Positions 53,825-63,217 of a stretch of 64,000 bases of DNA are shown piece by piece (the first letter of the stretch is position 1; every line of letters starts with the position of its first letter). Origin of the DNA: Clostridia bacterium (GTDB lineage: Bacteria; Bacillota; Clostridia; Oscillospirales; CAG-272); assembly GCA_024405755.1 (NCBI GenBank), contig JAKSOD010000002.1, positions 1 through 64,000 on the forward strand, read 5' to 3'. The notes under the pieces are model-generated. The model was not told the origin of the DNA. It ran no database searches and saw only the letters and a list, made by a program, of their open reading frames with translations. The position numbers and the translations under genes were made by a program.

Positions 53825-56479
53825 ATGCAATGGACTTCTCTCAACGACATCCGCGAGAAATACCTGTCCTTCTTTGAATCCAAGGGACATCTCCGACTGC
53901 CGTCATATCCGCTTATTCCTCACAATGATAAATCCCTCCTTCTGATAAACTCCGGTATGGCTCCCATGAAAAAATTTTTCACCGGTGAGGAGGAGCCTCC
54001 GCGCCGCCGCGTTACCACCTGCCAAAAATGCATCCGAACTCCCGACCTTGAACGTGTCGGTCATACCGCACGTCACGGCACTTTCTTCGAGATGCTCGGC
54101 AACTTCTCTTTCGGAGATTACTTCAAAAACGAGGCAATTCCCATGGCTTGGGAATTCCTTACCAAAGTAATGGAGATACCCGAGAATCTTCTCTGGCCCT
54201 CCGTTTATGAGAACGACGACGAGGCTTATGCCCTATGGCGCGACGTCATAGGTGTTCCCGAAGAGCATATCGTTCGCCTCGGCAAAGAGGACAACTTCTG
54301 GGAGCACGGCTCAGGTCCCTGCGGTCCATGCTCCGAGATCTACTTTGACCGCGGCGAAAAGTACGGCTGCGGCAAACCCGATTGCAAACCCGGATGCGAC
54401 TGCGACAGATATATGGAAATCTGGAACAATGTTTTCTCTCAGTTCAACAACGACGGAAAAGGCAACTATACCGAACTCGTTCAGAAGAATATCGACACCG
54501 GTATGGGACTTGAACGTCTCGCCTGCGTTATTCAGGGCGTTGACAATATGTTTGAAGTAGATACGATCCGGAAGATCCTTGACCGCGTATGCGCCGTTTC
54601 CGGCAAAACCTACGGCGATGACAAGATCAACGACATTTCGATCCGCGTGATCACCGACCATGTAAAAAGCGCAATGTTTATGATCTGCGACGGAGTTATT
54701 CCCTCAAACGAAGGACGCGGATACGTTCTTCGCCGCATCATACGCCGTGCCTGCCGTCACGGAAAGCTCCTCGGTATCAACCATGCTTTTCTCGTTGATA
54801 TCTGCTCGGTCGCTATCGGTGAAAATGTTGGTGCCTATCCCGAACTCGGCGAAAAATCCGATTATATCAAAAAAGTCCTCTCCATTGAAGAGGAACGTTT
54901 TGATGCCACCATCGACGCCGGACTTGCAATACTTGAAGATATGCTGAACAATACAGACGGCAATGTCCTTTCCGGTGACGACGCATTCAAGCTATATGAC
55001 ACCTACGGATTTCCTCTTGACCTGACACGTGAGATCGCCGAGGAGAAAGGATTCTCCATAGACGACGAGCGTTTCACCGCTCTGATGCAGGAACAGCGCA
55101 CCCGCGCCCGTGCAGCCCGCGGAAATATCAGCGGTTGGGCAAAGGAATCCAAGAATCTTATTGAAAATCTTCCTAAAACTCAGTTCCTCGGTTACACAGA
55201 TAAGGAATGTGAGGCCAAAGTCCTTGCCCTGATCGTTGACGACGGAGATGAACCCCGTTCCGTGGATCAGGTAACAGAAGGCGAATTCACCGCAATCCTT
55301 GATAAAACCGTTCTATACGGCGAGGGCGGCGGTCAGGTAGGCGACACCGGAGCAATAATGATCGGCGACTGTAATGATCTGTCTATGCTCGCCGCCGTCG
55401 GAGACACCAAGAAAACCGACGGAATTTACCTGCATATGTGCACTCTCCGTGACGGAGATGCCATTCACGTCGGCGACACCGTAAAAGCCGCTTACACCAT
55501 TGAACGCCGCGAAGCGATCCGCCGTAACCATTCCTCCCTCCACCTGCTGCAAGCTGCACTGCGGCTTGTTCTCGGCACTCATGTCGAGCAGGCAGGCTCC
55601 TATGTTGACGAATTCCGCGGACGTTTTGACTTCACTCACTTCTCCGCAGTCACACGCGAAGAGCTGGATGAAGTTGAATCTATTGTCAACCACGCTATTC
55701 TTACCGGTACTGCAGTTGAAACAGTTGAAACCGACATAGACTCCGCGAAAAAAATGGGTGCTATGGCTCTCTTCGGAGAAAAATACGGAAAAATCGTCCG
55801 TGTTGTAAAAATGGGAGAGTTCTCCACAGAATTCTGCGGCGGTACTCACGTTGACAATACTGCAAAGATCGGTCTGTTCCATATTGTCAGCGAATCTTCC
55901 GTTGCATCCGGAGTACGGCGCATTGAAGTTGTAACCGGGAACAATGTTCTTGTGTTCTTCGATGAAAAGGAAAAACTGATCACCGATACCGCACGTGAAC
56001 TGAAAGTTCAGAATCCCGCCGATATCGCGAAAAAAGCCGCTTCACTCTCAGCTGACCTTGCCGCAGCAAAACGCGAGATAGAAGCTCTGAACTCCAAACT
56101 TGCTTCCACGAAACTCGATTCTCTCCTTGCCGGTGCTGTAAAGATCGGAAACTTTGATCTTGTAACCGCAAGACTTGACGGAACTGCTATTGAGGTGGCA
56201 CGTTCCATGGGTGACGAAATCAAGGCAAATAAGCCTTCAACCGTTGCGGTCCTTGCAGTCAACACCGACGGAAAACTCAACTTTATCGCAGTTGCGGGTG
56301 CCGAGGCTGTCAAAGCAGGCGCACACGCCGGAAAGATCGTCTCCGCTGTCGCCGCAGTAACCGGCGGTAAGGGAGGCGGACGTCCGGACAATGCAATGGC
56401 GGGCGGACGAGATGCGGCTAAGATCGACGAAGCTCTTTCTGCTGCCGCAGCCACACTCACATCTCAGATCATAAAATAA
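53825..56479 (+). CDS. alaS: Alanyl-tRNA synthetase
   Basis: 884 residues from MQWTSLNDIREKYLSFFESK. A TTG 18 nt upstream is in frame, but AAAGGG sits at a good distance from the ATG. Class II core: PSYPLIPHNDKSLLLINSGM, HTARHGTFFEMLGNFSFGDY. Editing domain: HSSLH and CGGTHVDNT zinc site. C-terminal domain: GGKGGGRPDNAMAGG (C-Ala, tRNA binding). Charges tRNA-Ala and clears Ser- and Gly-tRNA-Ala. Monocistronic. Confidence 0.98.
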   Translation: MQWTSLNDIREKYLSFFESKGHLRLPSYPLIPHNDKSLLLINSGMAPMKKFFTGEEEPPRRRVTTCQKCIRTPDLERVGHTARHGTFFEMLGNFSFGDYFKNEAIPMAWEFLTKVMEIPENLLWPSVYENDDEAYALWRDVIGVPEEHIVRLGKEDNFWEHGSGPCGPCSEIYFDRGEKYGCGKPDCKPGCDCDRYMEIWNNVFSQFNNDGKGNYTELVQKNIDTGMGLERLACVIQGVDNMFEVDTIRKILDRVCAVSGKTYGDDKINDISIRVITDHVKSAMFMICDGVIPSNEGRGYVLRRIIRRACRHGKLLGINHAFLVDICSVAIGENVGAYPELGEKSDYIKKVLSIEEERFDATIDAGLAILEDMLNNTDGNVLSGDDAFKLYDTYGFPLDLTREIAEEKGFSIDDERFTALMQEQRTRARAARGNISGWAKESKNLIENLPKTQFLGYTDKECEAKVLALIVDDGDEPRSVDQVTEGEFTAILDKTVLYGEGGGQVGDTGAIMIGDCNDLSMLAAVGDTKKTDGIYLHMCTLRDGDAIHVGDTVKAAYTIERREAIRRNHSSLHLLQAALRLVLGTHVEQAGSYVDEFRGRFDFTHFSAVTREELDEVESIVNHAILTGTAVETVETDIDSAKKMGAMALFGEKYGKIVRVVKMGEFSTEFCGGTHVDNTAKIGLFHIVSESSVASGVRRIEVVTGNNVLVFFDEKEKLITDTARELKVQNPADIAKKAASLSADLAAAKREIEALNSKLASTKLDSLLAGAVKIGNFDLVTARLDGTAIEVARSMGDEIKANKPSTVAVLAVNTDGKLNFIAVAGAEAVKAGAHAGKIVSAVAAVTGGKGGGRPDNAMAGGRDAAKIDEALSAAAATLTSQIIK

Positions 56480-56496
56480 TTATCTGATAAAAAAGG

Positions 56497-56643
56497 GCTG
56501 CTAAAAAAGTCAATACTTTTTAGCAGTCCACCAAAAGCAGTGGTCAGGAGCCACTGTTTTTGACGCGGCATTGGCGTTTTTGCCTTGAAACAAGGGTGGA
56601 TTTTACTCTGTTTTCAGGGCAAAACGGCGGTGTTCAGCCGCCG
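56497..56643 (+). other. Hairpin-rich intergenic stretch after alaS
   Basis: At least four hairpins follow one another: 56497-56527 (GCTGCTAAAAA arm, likely the alaS terminator), 56538-56556 (CAGTGG/CCACTG followed by TTTTT), 56581-56621 (TGCCTTGAAA with TTTTCAGGGCA) and 56625-56643 (CGGCGG/CCGCCG). No coding frame of note. Purpose unknown. Confidence 0.55.
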
Positions 56644-56658
56644 AGCCAAATGTCGGAG

Positions 56659-56698
56659 GGGGTGTTAAAAAACTCGATAACGAGTTTTTTAACACCCC
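56659..56698. repeat. Palindromic repeat, copy C, bidirectional terminator
   Basis: An 18-bp perfect stem, left arm GGGGTGTTAAAAAACTCG, loop ATAA, followed in plus sense by ATTTTTTATTT. It lies 5 nt from the stop of the minus-strand glycosyltransferase gene and downstream of alaS, so it can end both. The right arm and flank are identical to copy B over 22 nt. Confidence 0.85.
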
Positions 56699-56703
56699 AT
56701 TTT

Positions 56704-57759
56704 TTATTTGTTATATATTTCTTCAAGTTTGGCCGTATACCGATCCATATTATCGAGCACGTCTGCTCTTGCTCGTGCGGCAGCAGATGCTTCCGCATAT
56801 TTTGACTCATCATCAAGGAGTTCGGTCAATTTTCCGAGAAACTCCTCGTCACTGCGGCATAGTTTTCCCTCATTTCCGTCTTCCGTCAGAATTGTCGGAA
56901 TACCCCCGACCGGAGTTGCAAGCACAGGTTTACCGAGTGCCAACGCCTCAACGGCAACAAGTCCGTAGCCTTCCCACACGGACGTCATACACAGAATTCG
57001 GGAATTTCCGAGGATACCGTAGGGATTTTCCATAAATCCGGCAAGTGTAATACTGTCTTGCAGTCCGTCGGAAGCGATTTTCGCCTCAATTTCCCCGCGG
57101 AGTTCTCCGTCGCCGATCATAACAGCACTGATTTTATGTGTCGCGGATAGTTTTTTTATAATTTCAACAAAACGAAGCGGATCTTTTGGCTCCGTTAATC
57201 TTCCGAGAGCCACAACGTCATATCCCGTTGTCTCCTCCGCTTCACCTGCAAGCCGGCGGGTACGCTCGGTATACACGGGATTGCTGACTATAACCTCTTT
57301 TTTCCGGAAGAACTTGCCGAATATGAACTCATCAAATACGGACGGTGACACACCGAGCATTTTATAGTATTTGAAACAACTGAGACCGTATGCGATAGTT
57401 TTTAGATTCAGTTTTTTTATCCACGGGGTATTATTATGAATATGCGAGATAACGGGAATTCTGCCGGCGGCAAGGGCCGCCGTGATACTGGCAGTGAAAT
57501 CGTGAGCATGGATAAAATCAGGTTTGTACTTTTTGATTACCCGTTTCAATTCTCCGACTTTCATAGCTTCAATAGGCTCGAATTCAACGTCATTCTTTCG
57601 AAGGACTTCTCTGATTGAGCCGTCAAGGGAAACGTAAATGAATCTGATATCGCTTCCACGTTCGCGGAAGCCGCGGATCAGTGTTATGACAACATTTTCT
57701 GCGCCGGAGTACGATCCGGTATTAAGTATGTGCAATACTGTTTTCACGACGATACTCAC
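56704..57759 (-). CDS. GT4-type glycosyltransferase (second of two)
   Basis: 351 residues with a GTG start overlapping the previous stop by 4 nt (GTGA); an internal GTG at 57747 is an alternative. GT-B fold: VLHILNTGSYSGAENVVITL N-terminal loop, SHIHNNTPWIKKL, VVALGRLTEPKDPLRFVEII, and the donor site SVWEGYGLVAVEALALGKPV with E-x(7)-E. No signal peptide, cytosolic face. Would add a sugar to an undecaprenyl-linked glycan begun by the neighbouring phosphosugar transferase; donor unknown. Confidence 0.85.
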   Translation of the reverse strand: MSIVVKTVLHILNTGSYSGAENVVITLIRGFRERGSDIRFIYVSLDGSIREVLRKNDVEFEPIEAMKVGELKRVIKKYKPDFIHAHDFTASITAALAAGRIPVISHIHNNTPWIKKLNLKTIAYGLSCFKYYKMLGVSPSVFDEFIFGKFFRKKEVIVSNPVYTERTRRLAGEAEETTGYDVVALGRLTEPKDPLRFVEIIKKLSATHKISAVMIGDGELRGEIEAKIASDGLQDSITLAGFMENPYGILGNSRILCMTSVWEGYGLVAVEALALGKPVLATPVGGIPTILTEDGNEGKLCRSDEEFLGKLTELLDDESKYAEASAAARARADVLDNMDRYTAKLEEIYNK

Positions 57760-58913
57760 TCTCCGAGAAGTTCTCTGTAAAGTGCACAGGATTTTTCCAT
57801 AACGACTTTATCCGAGAATCCCTCTATGTATTTCACGTTAAAAGCACCCATTTCCGCCCTGAGATCTGCATCAGCACGGAGTTTATCAATATTCTTTGCA
57901 AAGTCATCCACGGAATCGGGTGCGCAGAGATATCCGCCCTTTTCCTTCTGTACAAGGTCACTGTTCCCGCGGATTTTTGAAGCCACAACCGGCATTCCGC
58001 TCGCCATAGCCTCCATAACAGACGCGGGAAGCCCCTCTCTGAACGAAGGAAATGCAAATACATCACCCACGTGATAGAGCTCTGCCATATCGCGTCTGAA
58101 ACCAAGTAGATGAACCCTGTCTGAAATTCCGAGTGATTCTGCAAGTTTTACGAGTTCGTCGTGATAATCACCTTTTCCGGCAACGGCATAGTGTACGTTT
58201 TTATCTTGCATCGACGCTATCGCCTTGATTATCGTTGAGTGATTCTTATTGATGTTAAGCTCACCAACTGAAAAAACAAGGAAAGATTCCTCGGGTATAT
58301 CGAGTTCACGACGCTTTTCTGCCCTGTCTATCACGGTGCCGGCAAATTTTTCCACATTAATTCCAACTCCGGGTATATACTCTATGCGGCCGGCATGCAT
58401 TTTTTTCTTTGCACGTTCATAGTCCTCGCCGTTGATATTTATCAGGACATCAGTCATTCTTGCGCAAATTTTCTCGACCGGATAGAACATTATCCAGTTT
58501 TTGATTGGTGCACCGGTAAAGAAATGATATCCGTGGCATGTATATACAACTGTAGTTCCGCCTTTTCTTGCTTTCCTTGCGGCAAGTCTGGCAAGAATCG
58601 ATGCCATGGGTGTATGGCAATGGATCAAATCGTATTTTCCATCGTCAATCAATGCTTTCAGTTGGCGATAGGCGGTTATATTTTCTTTCTTAAACGGACT
58701 TCTTGCAAATTCCACATTGTGGAAAACAACGCCTTTGGCATTTACACGGTCCATATATTCCCGTGTTCTCGCTTCACTCGTGTCTTCCATATAGTCACAG
58801 TTGCATGCGACATGAACCTCGCAGCCCATATCGTCTACCAGAAAATCAATGTTTTCCTTCTGAAACCATTCAATAAAAGAAATCACACTTGCAACGATAA
58901 GTACTTTTTTCAC
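57756..58913 (-). CDS. GT4-type glycosyltransferase (first of two)
   Basis: 385 residues, GTG start (KKVLIVASVISFIEWFQKEN), AAAGGAC SD. N-terminal domain with DLIHCHTPMASILARLAARK and YTCHGYHFFTGAPIKNW, as in GT4 enzymes of the PglA/CapM kind. C-terminal donor site FPSFREGLPASVMEAMASGM with the E-x(7)-E motif. Likely adds the second sugar after PglC-like priming. A hairpin lies in the 68-nt gap to the phosphosugar transferase gene. Confidence 0.87.
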   Translation of the reverse strand: MKKVLIVASVISFIEWFQKENIDFLVDDMGCEVHVACNCDYMEDTSEARTREYMDRVNAKGVVFHNVEFARSPFKKENITAYRQLKALIDDGKYDLIHCHTPMASILARLAARKARKGGTTVVYTCHGYHFFTGAPIKNWIMFYPVEKICARMTDVLININGEDYERAKKKMHAGRIEYIPGVGINVEKFAGTVIDRAEKRRELDIPEESFLVFSVGELNINKNHSTIIKAIASMQDKNVHYAVAGKGDYHDELVKLAESLGISDRVHLLGFRRDMAELYHVGDVFAFPSFREGLPASVMEAMASGMPVVASKIRGNSDLVQKEKGGYLCAPDSVDDFAKNIDKLRADADLRAEMGAFNVKYIEGFSDKVVMEKSCALYRELLGE

Positions 58914-58981
58914 AATATTTGTCGTCCTTTCAGATTATACTTCAGGGGCCGGAACACTTCCGTGCAACAGCCCCTCTTTTT

Positions 58982-59692
58982 TTATTTTTTCAGGATCAGA
59001 TCGCGGCTTTCTGCCTGCTTGCGATCATATTCGTCCTGATCCACCGCACCGCTGCGAAGCAGATGATCCCCGAGGTCCTCGGCAGTCGCCATTCCCTCTT
59101 CGGTTATACCGTCACGCTTGAAGACTTTGAACACGGTCATCAACAGTATCTTTAGGTCCTCGATCAAAGTGATTTTTTCTATGTATTCAAGGTCGTATTC
59201 AAATTTCCTTTCCCACGACATATTGTTTCTTCCGCTGCATTGGGCAAGTCCCGTAAGTCCCTGACGTACTGTGTGGCGACGGCGCTGTTCCGGTGTCATA
59301 AACACCATGTCACGGACCAACTGAGGTCTCGGCCCCACTATGGCAAGATCGCCTACAAGAATATTTATTAATTCCGGAAGTTCGTCAAGCGATGTTGAGC
59401 GGAGCCACTTTCCGTACGGAACAAGTCTGACCTCGTCCGGCAGCAGTTTCCCCGATTCATCCCGCTCATTTGTCATTGTACGGAATTTGATCAGCCGGAA
59501 GATTTTCTCGTCTTTCCCCGGGCGAAGCTGTGTAAAGAACGGATTCCCTTTCATTATTATTGCACCGACGATCATCAGCACCATCATAAGGGGTGAGAGA
59601 ATGATCAAAGCGATCAGCGACAGAAAAAAGTCGAAGATCCTTTTGAAAAACTTTGCATACATGGAAGTATCAGAAGCAGGAACGGATCGCAT
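58982..59692 (-). CDS. PglC/WcaJ-type undecaprenyl-phosphate phosphosugar transferase
   Basis: 236 residues. KRIFDFFLSLIALIILSPLM is the re-entrant membrane helix of small (PglC-like) phosphoglycosyl transferases; QLRPGKDEKIFRLIKFRTM and DELPELINILVGDLAIVGPR form the catalytic region. It moves a phospho-sugar onto undecaprenyl phosphate, starting a repeat unit. The C-terminal 45 residues are a charged extension (EDLGDHLLRSGAVDQDEYDR). The ATG used overlaps the aminotransferase gene by 23 nt; 59662 (MYAKFFKR) is possible. Confidence 0.9.
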   Translation of the reverse strand: MRSVPASDTSMYAKFFKRIFDFFLSLIALIILSPLMMVLMIVGAIIMKGNPFFTQLRPGKDEKIFRLIKFRTMTNERDESGKLLPDEVRLVPYGKWLRSTSLDELPELINILVGDLAIVGPRPQLVRDMVFMTPEQRRRHTVRQGLTGLAQCSGRNNMSWERKFEYDLEYIEKITLIEDLKILLMTVFKVFKRDGITEEGMATAEDLGDHLLRSGAVDQDEYDRKQAESRDLILKK

Positions 59693-60800
59693 CGATCACG
59701 TACTGCTGTTCCTCCTCCGTCATTTTGATATCCGAAGGCAGGCAAAGTCCGCGCGCGAAAACATCTTCGCCAACCGACTTATCTGCGGCACTCACTACAT
59801 CATGTCCGCGGAATACCGGCTGCATATGCATGGGTTTCCATATAGGTCTTGACTCAACATTCGCTTCGTTAAGACGATTGAGAATATCCATGGGAGCGAC
59901 CTGGCATCCCTCATCAATGAGCAGACATGACAGCCAGAAGTTGGGCTTTGTGTTATCAAGATACGGATTCATAGTAACCGGCAGACCTGAAAGTCCTTCT
60001 GCGTATCTGCGGTAAATGGCTTCTTTTCTGTCACGGTGCTCTTCAAGGTGAAGCAGTTGGCCTCTGCCGATACCGGCAACGACATTGGACATACGGTAGT
60101 TATAACCTATTTCCTCATGCTGATACCATGGTGCAGGTTCTCTTGCCTGAGTTGCCCAGAAAAATGCCTTTTTCCTTGATGCCTCGTCATCTGAAATAAG
60201 CATACCTCCGCCGGAGGTGGTGATGATCTTGTTTCCGTTGAAGGAGATAGCGTTGTACTTTCCGAATGTTCCGCACATTTTCCCTTCATACTGAGCGGAA
60301 AGTGCCTCTGCCGCATCTTCAATAAGAACAGCATTATGCTTCTTACATATATCTGTGATTTCTTTCATCTTTGCGGGAGTACCGTAAAGGTGGGCAAGAA
60401 CGACAACCTTTGCCTCCGGATACTTGCTAAAAGCCAGTTCGAGTGATTCGGGATCCATATTCCATGTATCTCGCTCCGAATCAACGAATACCTGAACTCC
60501 GCCCTCGTAACTGATGGGGTTAACGGTAGCGGAAAAAGTCATATCGGAAGCAAGTACAATATCCCCGCGCTTCACTCCAGCAAGTTTAACCGCAAGGTGA
60601 AGTGCTGATGTTCCGGAACACAGCGACAACGTATAATATGTTTTGTCTTCTTTCCCGGAAAGATATGCTCCCATTTCATCCTCGAATCCGTCACAGTTGA
60701 ATCCGAGCGGAGCTATCCAGTTCCGATCAAAAGCCTCTTTCACATATGTAAGTTCTTCTTCGTGCATTGTAGGAGATGACAGTAAAATTCTCTTTTCCAT
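59670..60800 (-). CDS. DegT/DnrJ/EryC1 aminotransferase, PglE-like
   Basis: 376 residues. LCSGTSALHLAVKLAGVKRG, LIEDAAEALSAQYEGKMCGT and SFNGNKIITTSGGGML (PLP lysine) define the sugar aminotransferase fold. Residues RILLSSPTMHEEELTYVKEA and the region NYRMSNVVAGIGRGQL resemble PglE, which makes UDP-4-amino sugars for bacillosamine. The partner dehydratase (PglF) and acetyltransferase (PglD) are not in this window. AAGGAAGG SD. Confidence 0.88.
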   Translation of the reverse strand: MEKRILLSSPTMHEEELTYVKEAFDRNWIAPLGFNCDGFEDEMGAYLSGKEDKTYYTLSLCSGTSALHLAVKLAGVKRGDIVLASDMTFSATVNPISYEGGVQVFVDSERDTWNMDPESLELAFSKYPEAKVVVLAHLYGTPAKMKEITDICKKHNAVLIEDAAEALSAQYEGKMCGTFGKYNAISFNGNKIITTSGGGMLISDDEASRKKAFFWATQAREPAPWYQHEEIGYNYRMSNVVAGIGRGQLLHLEEHRDRKEAIYRRYAEGLSGLPVTMNPYLDNTKPNFWLSCLLIDEGCQVAPMDILNRLNEANVESRPIWKPMHMQPVFRGHDVVSAADKSVGEDVFARGLCLPSDIKMTEEEQQYVIDAIRSCF

Positions 60801-60919
60801 ATTAGTCCTTCCTTATGCCATTCGGGATCTTGTGATAATGATAGTTTTCGGCACAGCTTTGCGTATATTCTGACGGATATGTTCCGACTTTTTTACACAC
60901 TTTTCGACTATACTAATCC

Positions 60920-60948
60920 ATTATATACAAGTGTACCACTTTTTTGAA
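60920..60948 (-). promoter_or_regulatory. Promoter of the glycan module
   Basis: Minus strand: TTCAAA (60943-60948), 17-bp spacer, TATAAT (60920-60925), about 120 bp before the aminotransferase start. Confidence 0.55.
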
Positions 60949-61007
60949 TCTTAAATATTAATTTTTTAAAACATTTAGGAAAACATTATGTTAACAAGCA
61001 AAAGAGA

Positions 61008-61029
61008 CCGGCTGACAAATGTCAGCCGG
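61008..61029 (-). terminator. Terminator of the sugar ABC transporter operon
   Basis: CCGGCTGAC and GTCAGCCGG form a 9-bp perfect stem with loop of 4, about 38 nt after the permease stop, followed in minus sense by TCTCTTTTGCTTGTT. Confidence 0.75.
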
Positions 61030-61067
61030 CCCACGGTCATTATTGCTATGATTATACCCGTGCAGTA

Positions 61068-62198
61068 TCAGTCGGCGGTAAGTCCGGAACGTTCGATACC
61101 CTGTACCAGGAATTTCTGGCAGAACAGGTACATGATGATCAGCGGAAGCATGATCAGCAGTCCGCAGGTGTTTCTGATCGCAGGATAGTAAAGGTTCTGT
61201 CCTGCATAGTTTGTTTCAAGTGACTTCGGAATAGCAACGACATCCGGCATAAGCACTGTCTTCGTTGTTGTGAAGAACAGTTTCGTGTAGAAGTCGTCGG
61301 TCCACTGCCATGAGAAGGCAAACAGGAAAACAGTGATCATCATAGGTATGGACAGCGGAAGAATGATCTGAATGAAGGTTCGGAAAGTACCCGAGCCGTC
61401 GATATAGGCGGATTCTTCAAGTTCATCCGGAACTCCGCGGAAGAACTGGCGGAGAAGGAAGATGTAAAGTCCGTTCTTGAATGCAAGACCGGTCAGTGAC
61501 AGTACGATCAACGGCCAGAATGTGTTGTTGAGGTTAATACCGCCGTCAGCAACAAGTCCTTGAAGCAGTTTGCTCGTTCCGCCGTCTCCGAATATGTTGA
61601 TCGAAGCAAGAATGTTATTCAGCCATTCAACATTTCCGACGCTTGCGTTACCCGAAAGGAATCCGAGTATTCCGAATACATCAAAGAAACGGAAGTGCAT
61701 AAAGAGCGACAACTGCAGCGTCTGGTGAGGAACAACCATTGTCAGGATAACAGCACCGAATATCAGTTTTGCACCCTTGAACTTGAACTTTGCAAGACCG
61801 TAAGCAATAAGGCAGCAGATGAATGTCTGGATAAGAGCTGTGGATCCTGCAAGCAGAAGAGTGTTTCCGAATGCCTGGAAGTAGTTGTTTTCAAGCAGGA
61901 TAAATTTGTAAATATCCAGTGAAAAATGCTTCGGGATAAGCATAACGGTAACATCAACGAAGTCTTCCTTGCTCATGAAAGATCCGGCGATCTTGCTGTA
62001 AAAGGGGAACAGAACTATATAAGCGATACCAACGAGAAGAATGAATCTGAAAAGATACCATACGACGTTTCCAATGAAAGCCGTATTGATAAACTTTGCT
62101 TTCAGACGTTCTTTAAGAGGAGTACGTTCAAACTCGACTTTTATCTTGTTTTTGGTCTCCTTTTTGATTTTAGGAGCCATGGATTCTTGTGCATTCAT
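61068..62198 (-). CDS. Sugar ABC transporter permease, MalG/UgpE type
   Basis: 376 residues, longer than the usual 270-290. A soluble N-terminus of about 45 residues, then six membrane segments; the EAA loop reads PDELEESAYIDGSGTFRTF followed by I-IQIILPLSIP. Between segments 3 and 4 there is an insertion of about 70 residues (from GFLSGNASVGNVEWLNNILA to DGGINLNN). CUT1-family carbohydrate importer subunit; substrate unknown. Follows the sister permease gene by 18 nt. Confidence 0.88.
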   Translation of the reverse strand: MNAQESMAPKIKKETKNKIKVEFERTPLKERLKAKFINTAFIGNVVWYLFRFILLVGIAYIVLFPFYSKIAGSFMSKEDFVDVTVMLIPKHFSLDIYKFILLENNYFQAFGNTLLLAGSTALIQTFICCLIAYGLAKFKFKGAKLIFGAVILTMVVPHQTLQLSLFMHFRFFDVFGILGFLSGNASVGNVEWLNNILASINIFGDGGTSKLLQGLVADGGINLNNTFWPLIVLSLTGLAFKNGLYIFLLRQFFRGVPDELEESAYIDGSGTFRTFIQIILPLSIPMMITVFLFAFSWQWTDDFYTKLFFTTTKTVLMPDVVAIPKSLETNYAGQNLYYPAIRNTCGLLIMLPLIIMYLFCQKFLVQGIERSGLTAD

Positions 62199-62216
62199 TT
62201 ATCTGTCCTCCTTTCA

Positions 62217-63203
62217 TCAGTCTTTACGCTGATAGAATACGAACGCTGAGAATATCGCAGCAAATATCGCAACTATCAGTATTACAATCAGGAAGTACAT
62301 CCATGCCATAGCGGAACTGACTTCCTGTCCGTTGGTAGCAGTGTACTGATTGGCAATGAACTTCATCACCGTATTTGAGTCCGTCGTGAAAGAGTCGATA
62401 ATAGTATAGACCGCGTTGACGAGGATCATAGGGCTTATCATCGGGAAGGTGATCTTCCAGAATGTTTCCCATCCGGTAGCACCGTCCATCTGACAGGACT
62501 CGTAAATTGCGGGAGAGATCGACTGCAAACCTGCAAGGAATATCAGCATCTGAACACCGGAACGGTTTACTATGTCGTAAATATCGTTGATCATCTGAAC
62601 AACGTATCCAACAAGTTCAGTACCGACTTTCATATTTGAGAACAACTGCTCAATATCGATTGCGGATACTATCTGCGCCGCAGCACTCTCACCGGTTCCG
62701 TCGGCGATACTTTCATTCTCCATCATTTCCTCAACTGCGTTTGCGGCATTGATGGTCTCCATAAGACCGGTGGAAAGAATAACGGGAATGAAGAATATTG
62801 CACGGAAGACGGCACGTCCTGCCATCTTCTGATTCAAAAGCACTGCCATAAACAGTGAGAACAGAATGATGGCGGGAATGTCGAATGCCAACTCTTTAAG
62901 ACCGGTAACAAGGGTCTTTACAAAGTCGGGGTTAACGAAGAGAGCCTCATTGTAGTTGGCGAAGCCGACGTTTTCAATGGTGAATCCCTCTCCGGACACG
63001 ATCTTGATACGGCTGAAACTGTATTTGATCGAGTCGAAAATAATCGGTAGATAAACAGCGACAAAACCGATAAGGAACGGCAGAATGAAGAACCAACCGG
63101 CGCGTGCTTTCTTTTTATCAAGGGAAGCAATGCGTTTTTTCTTCTTCGGAGCCTTATTCTGCGGAACGCTGACGGTCTGATTCAATTTTAACTCGTTAGT
63201 CAT
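62217..63203 (-). CDS. Sugar ABC transporter permease, MalF/UgpA type
   Basis: 328 residues. Basic N-terminus (KAPKKKKRIASLDKKKARAG), six membrane helices starting with FILPFLIGFVAVYLPIIFD, EAA loop SPAIYESCQMDGATGWETFW. An extra loop of about 70 residues, rich in E and A (NAVEEMMENESIADGTGESA), is inserted before the central helices. AGGAGGAG SD. Forms a heterodimer with the next gene product. The ATPase is not in the window. Confidence 0.88.
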   Translation of the reverse strand: MTNELKLNQTVSVPQNKAPKKKKRIASLDKKKARAGWFFILPFLIGFVAVYLPIIFDSIKYSFSRIKIVSGEGFTIENVGFANYNEALFVNPDFVKTLVTGLKELAFDIPAIILFSLFMAVLLNQKMAGRAVFRAIFFIPVILSTGLMETINAANAVEEMMENESIADGTGESAAAQIVSAIDIEQLFSNMKVGTELVGYVVQMINDIYDIVNRSGVQMLIFLAGLQSISPAIYESCQMDGATGWETFWKITFPMISPMILVNAVYTIIDSFTTDSNTVMKFIANQYTATNGQEVSSAMAWMYFLIVILIVAIFAAIFSAFVFYQRKD

Positions 63204-63217
63204 TCTTTGCTCCTCCT

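Noticed and set aside
58921-58975. Promoter or terminator in the gap between phosphosugar transferase and first glycosyltransferase
   Set aside because: An AGGGGC/GCCCCT hairpin and a TATAAT exist, but the T-run is on the wrong strand for the operon and no -35 fits.
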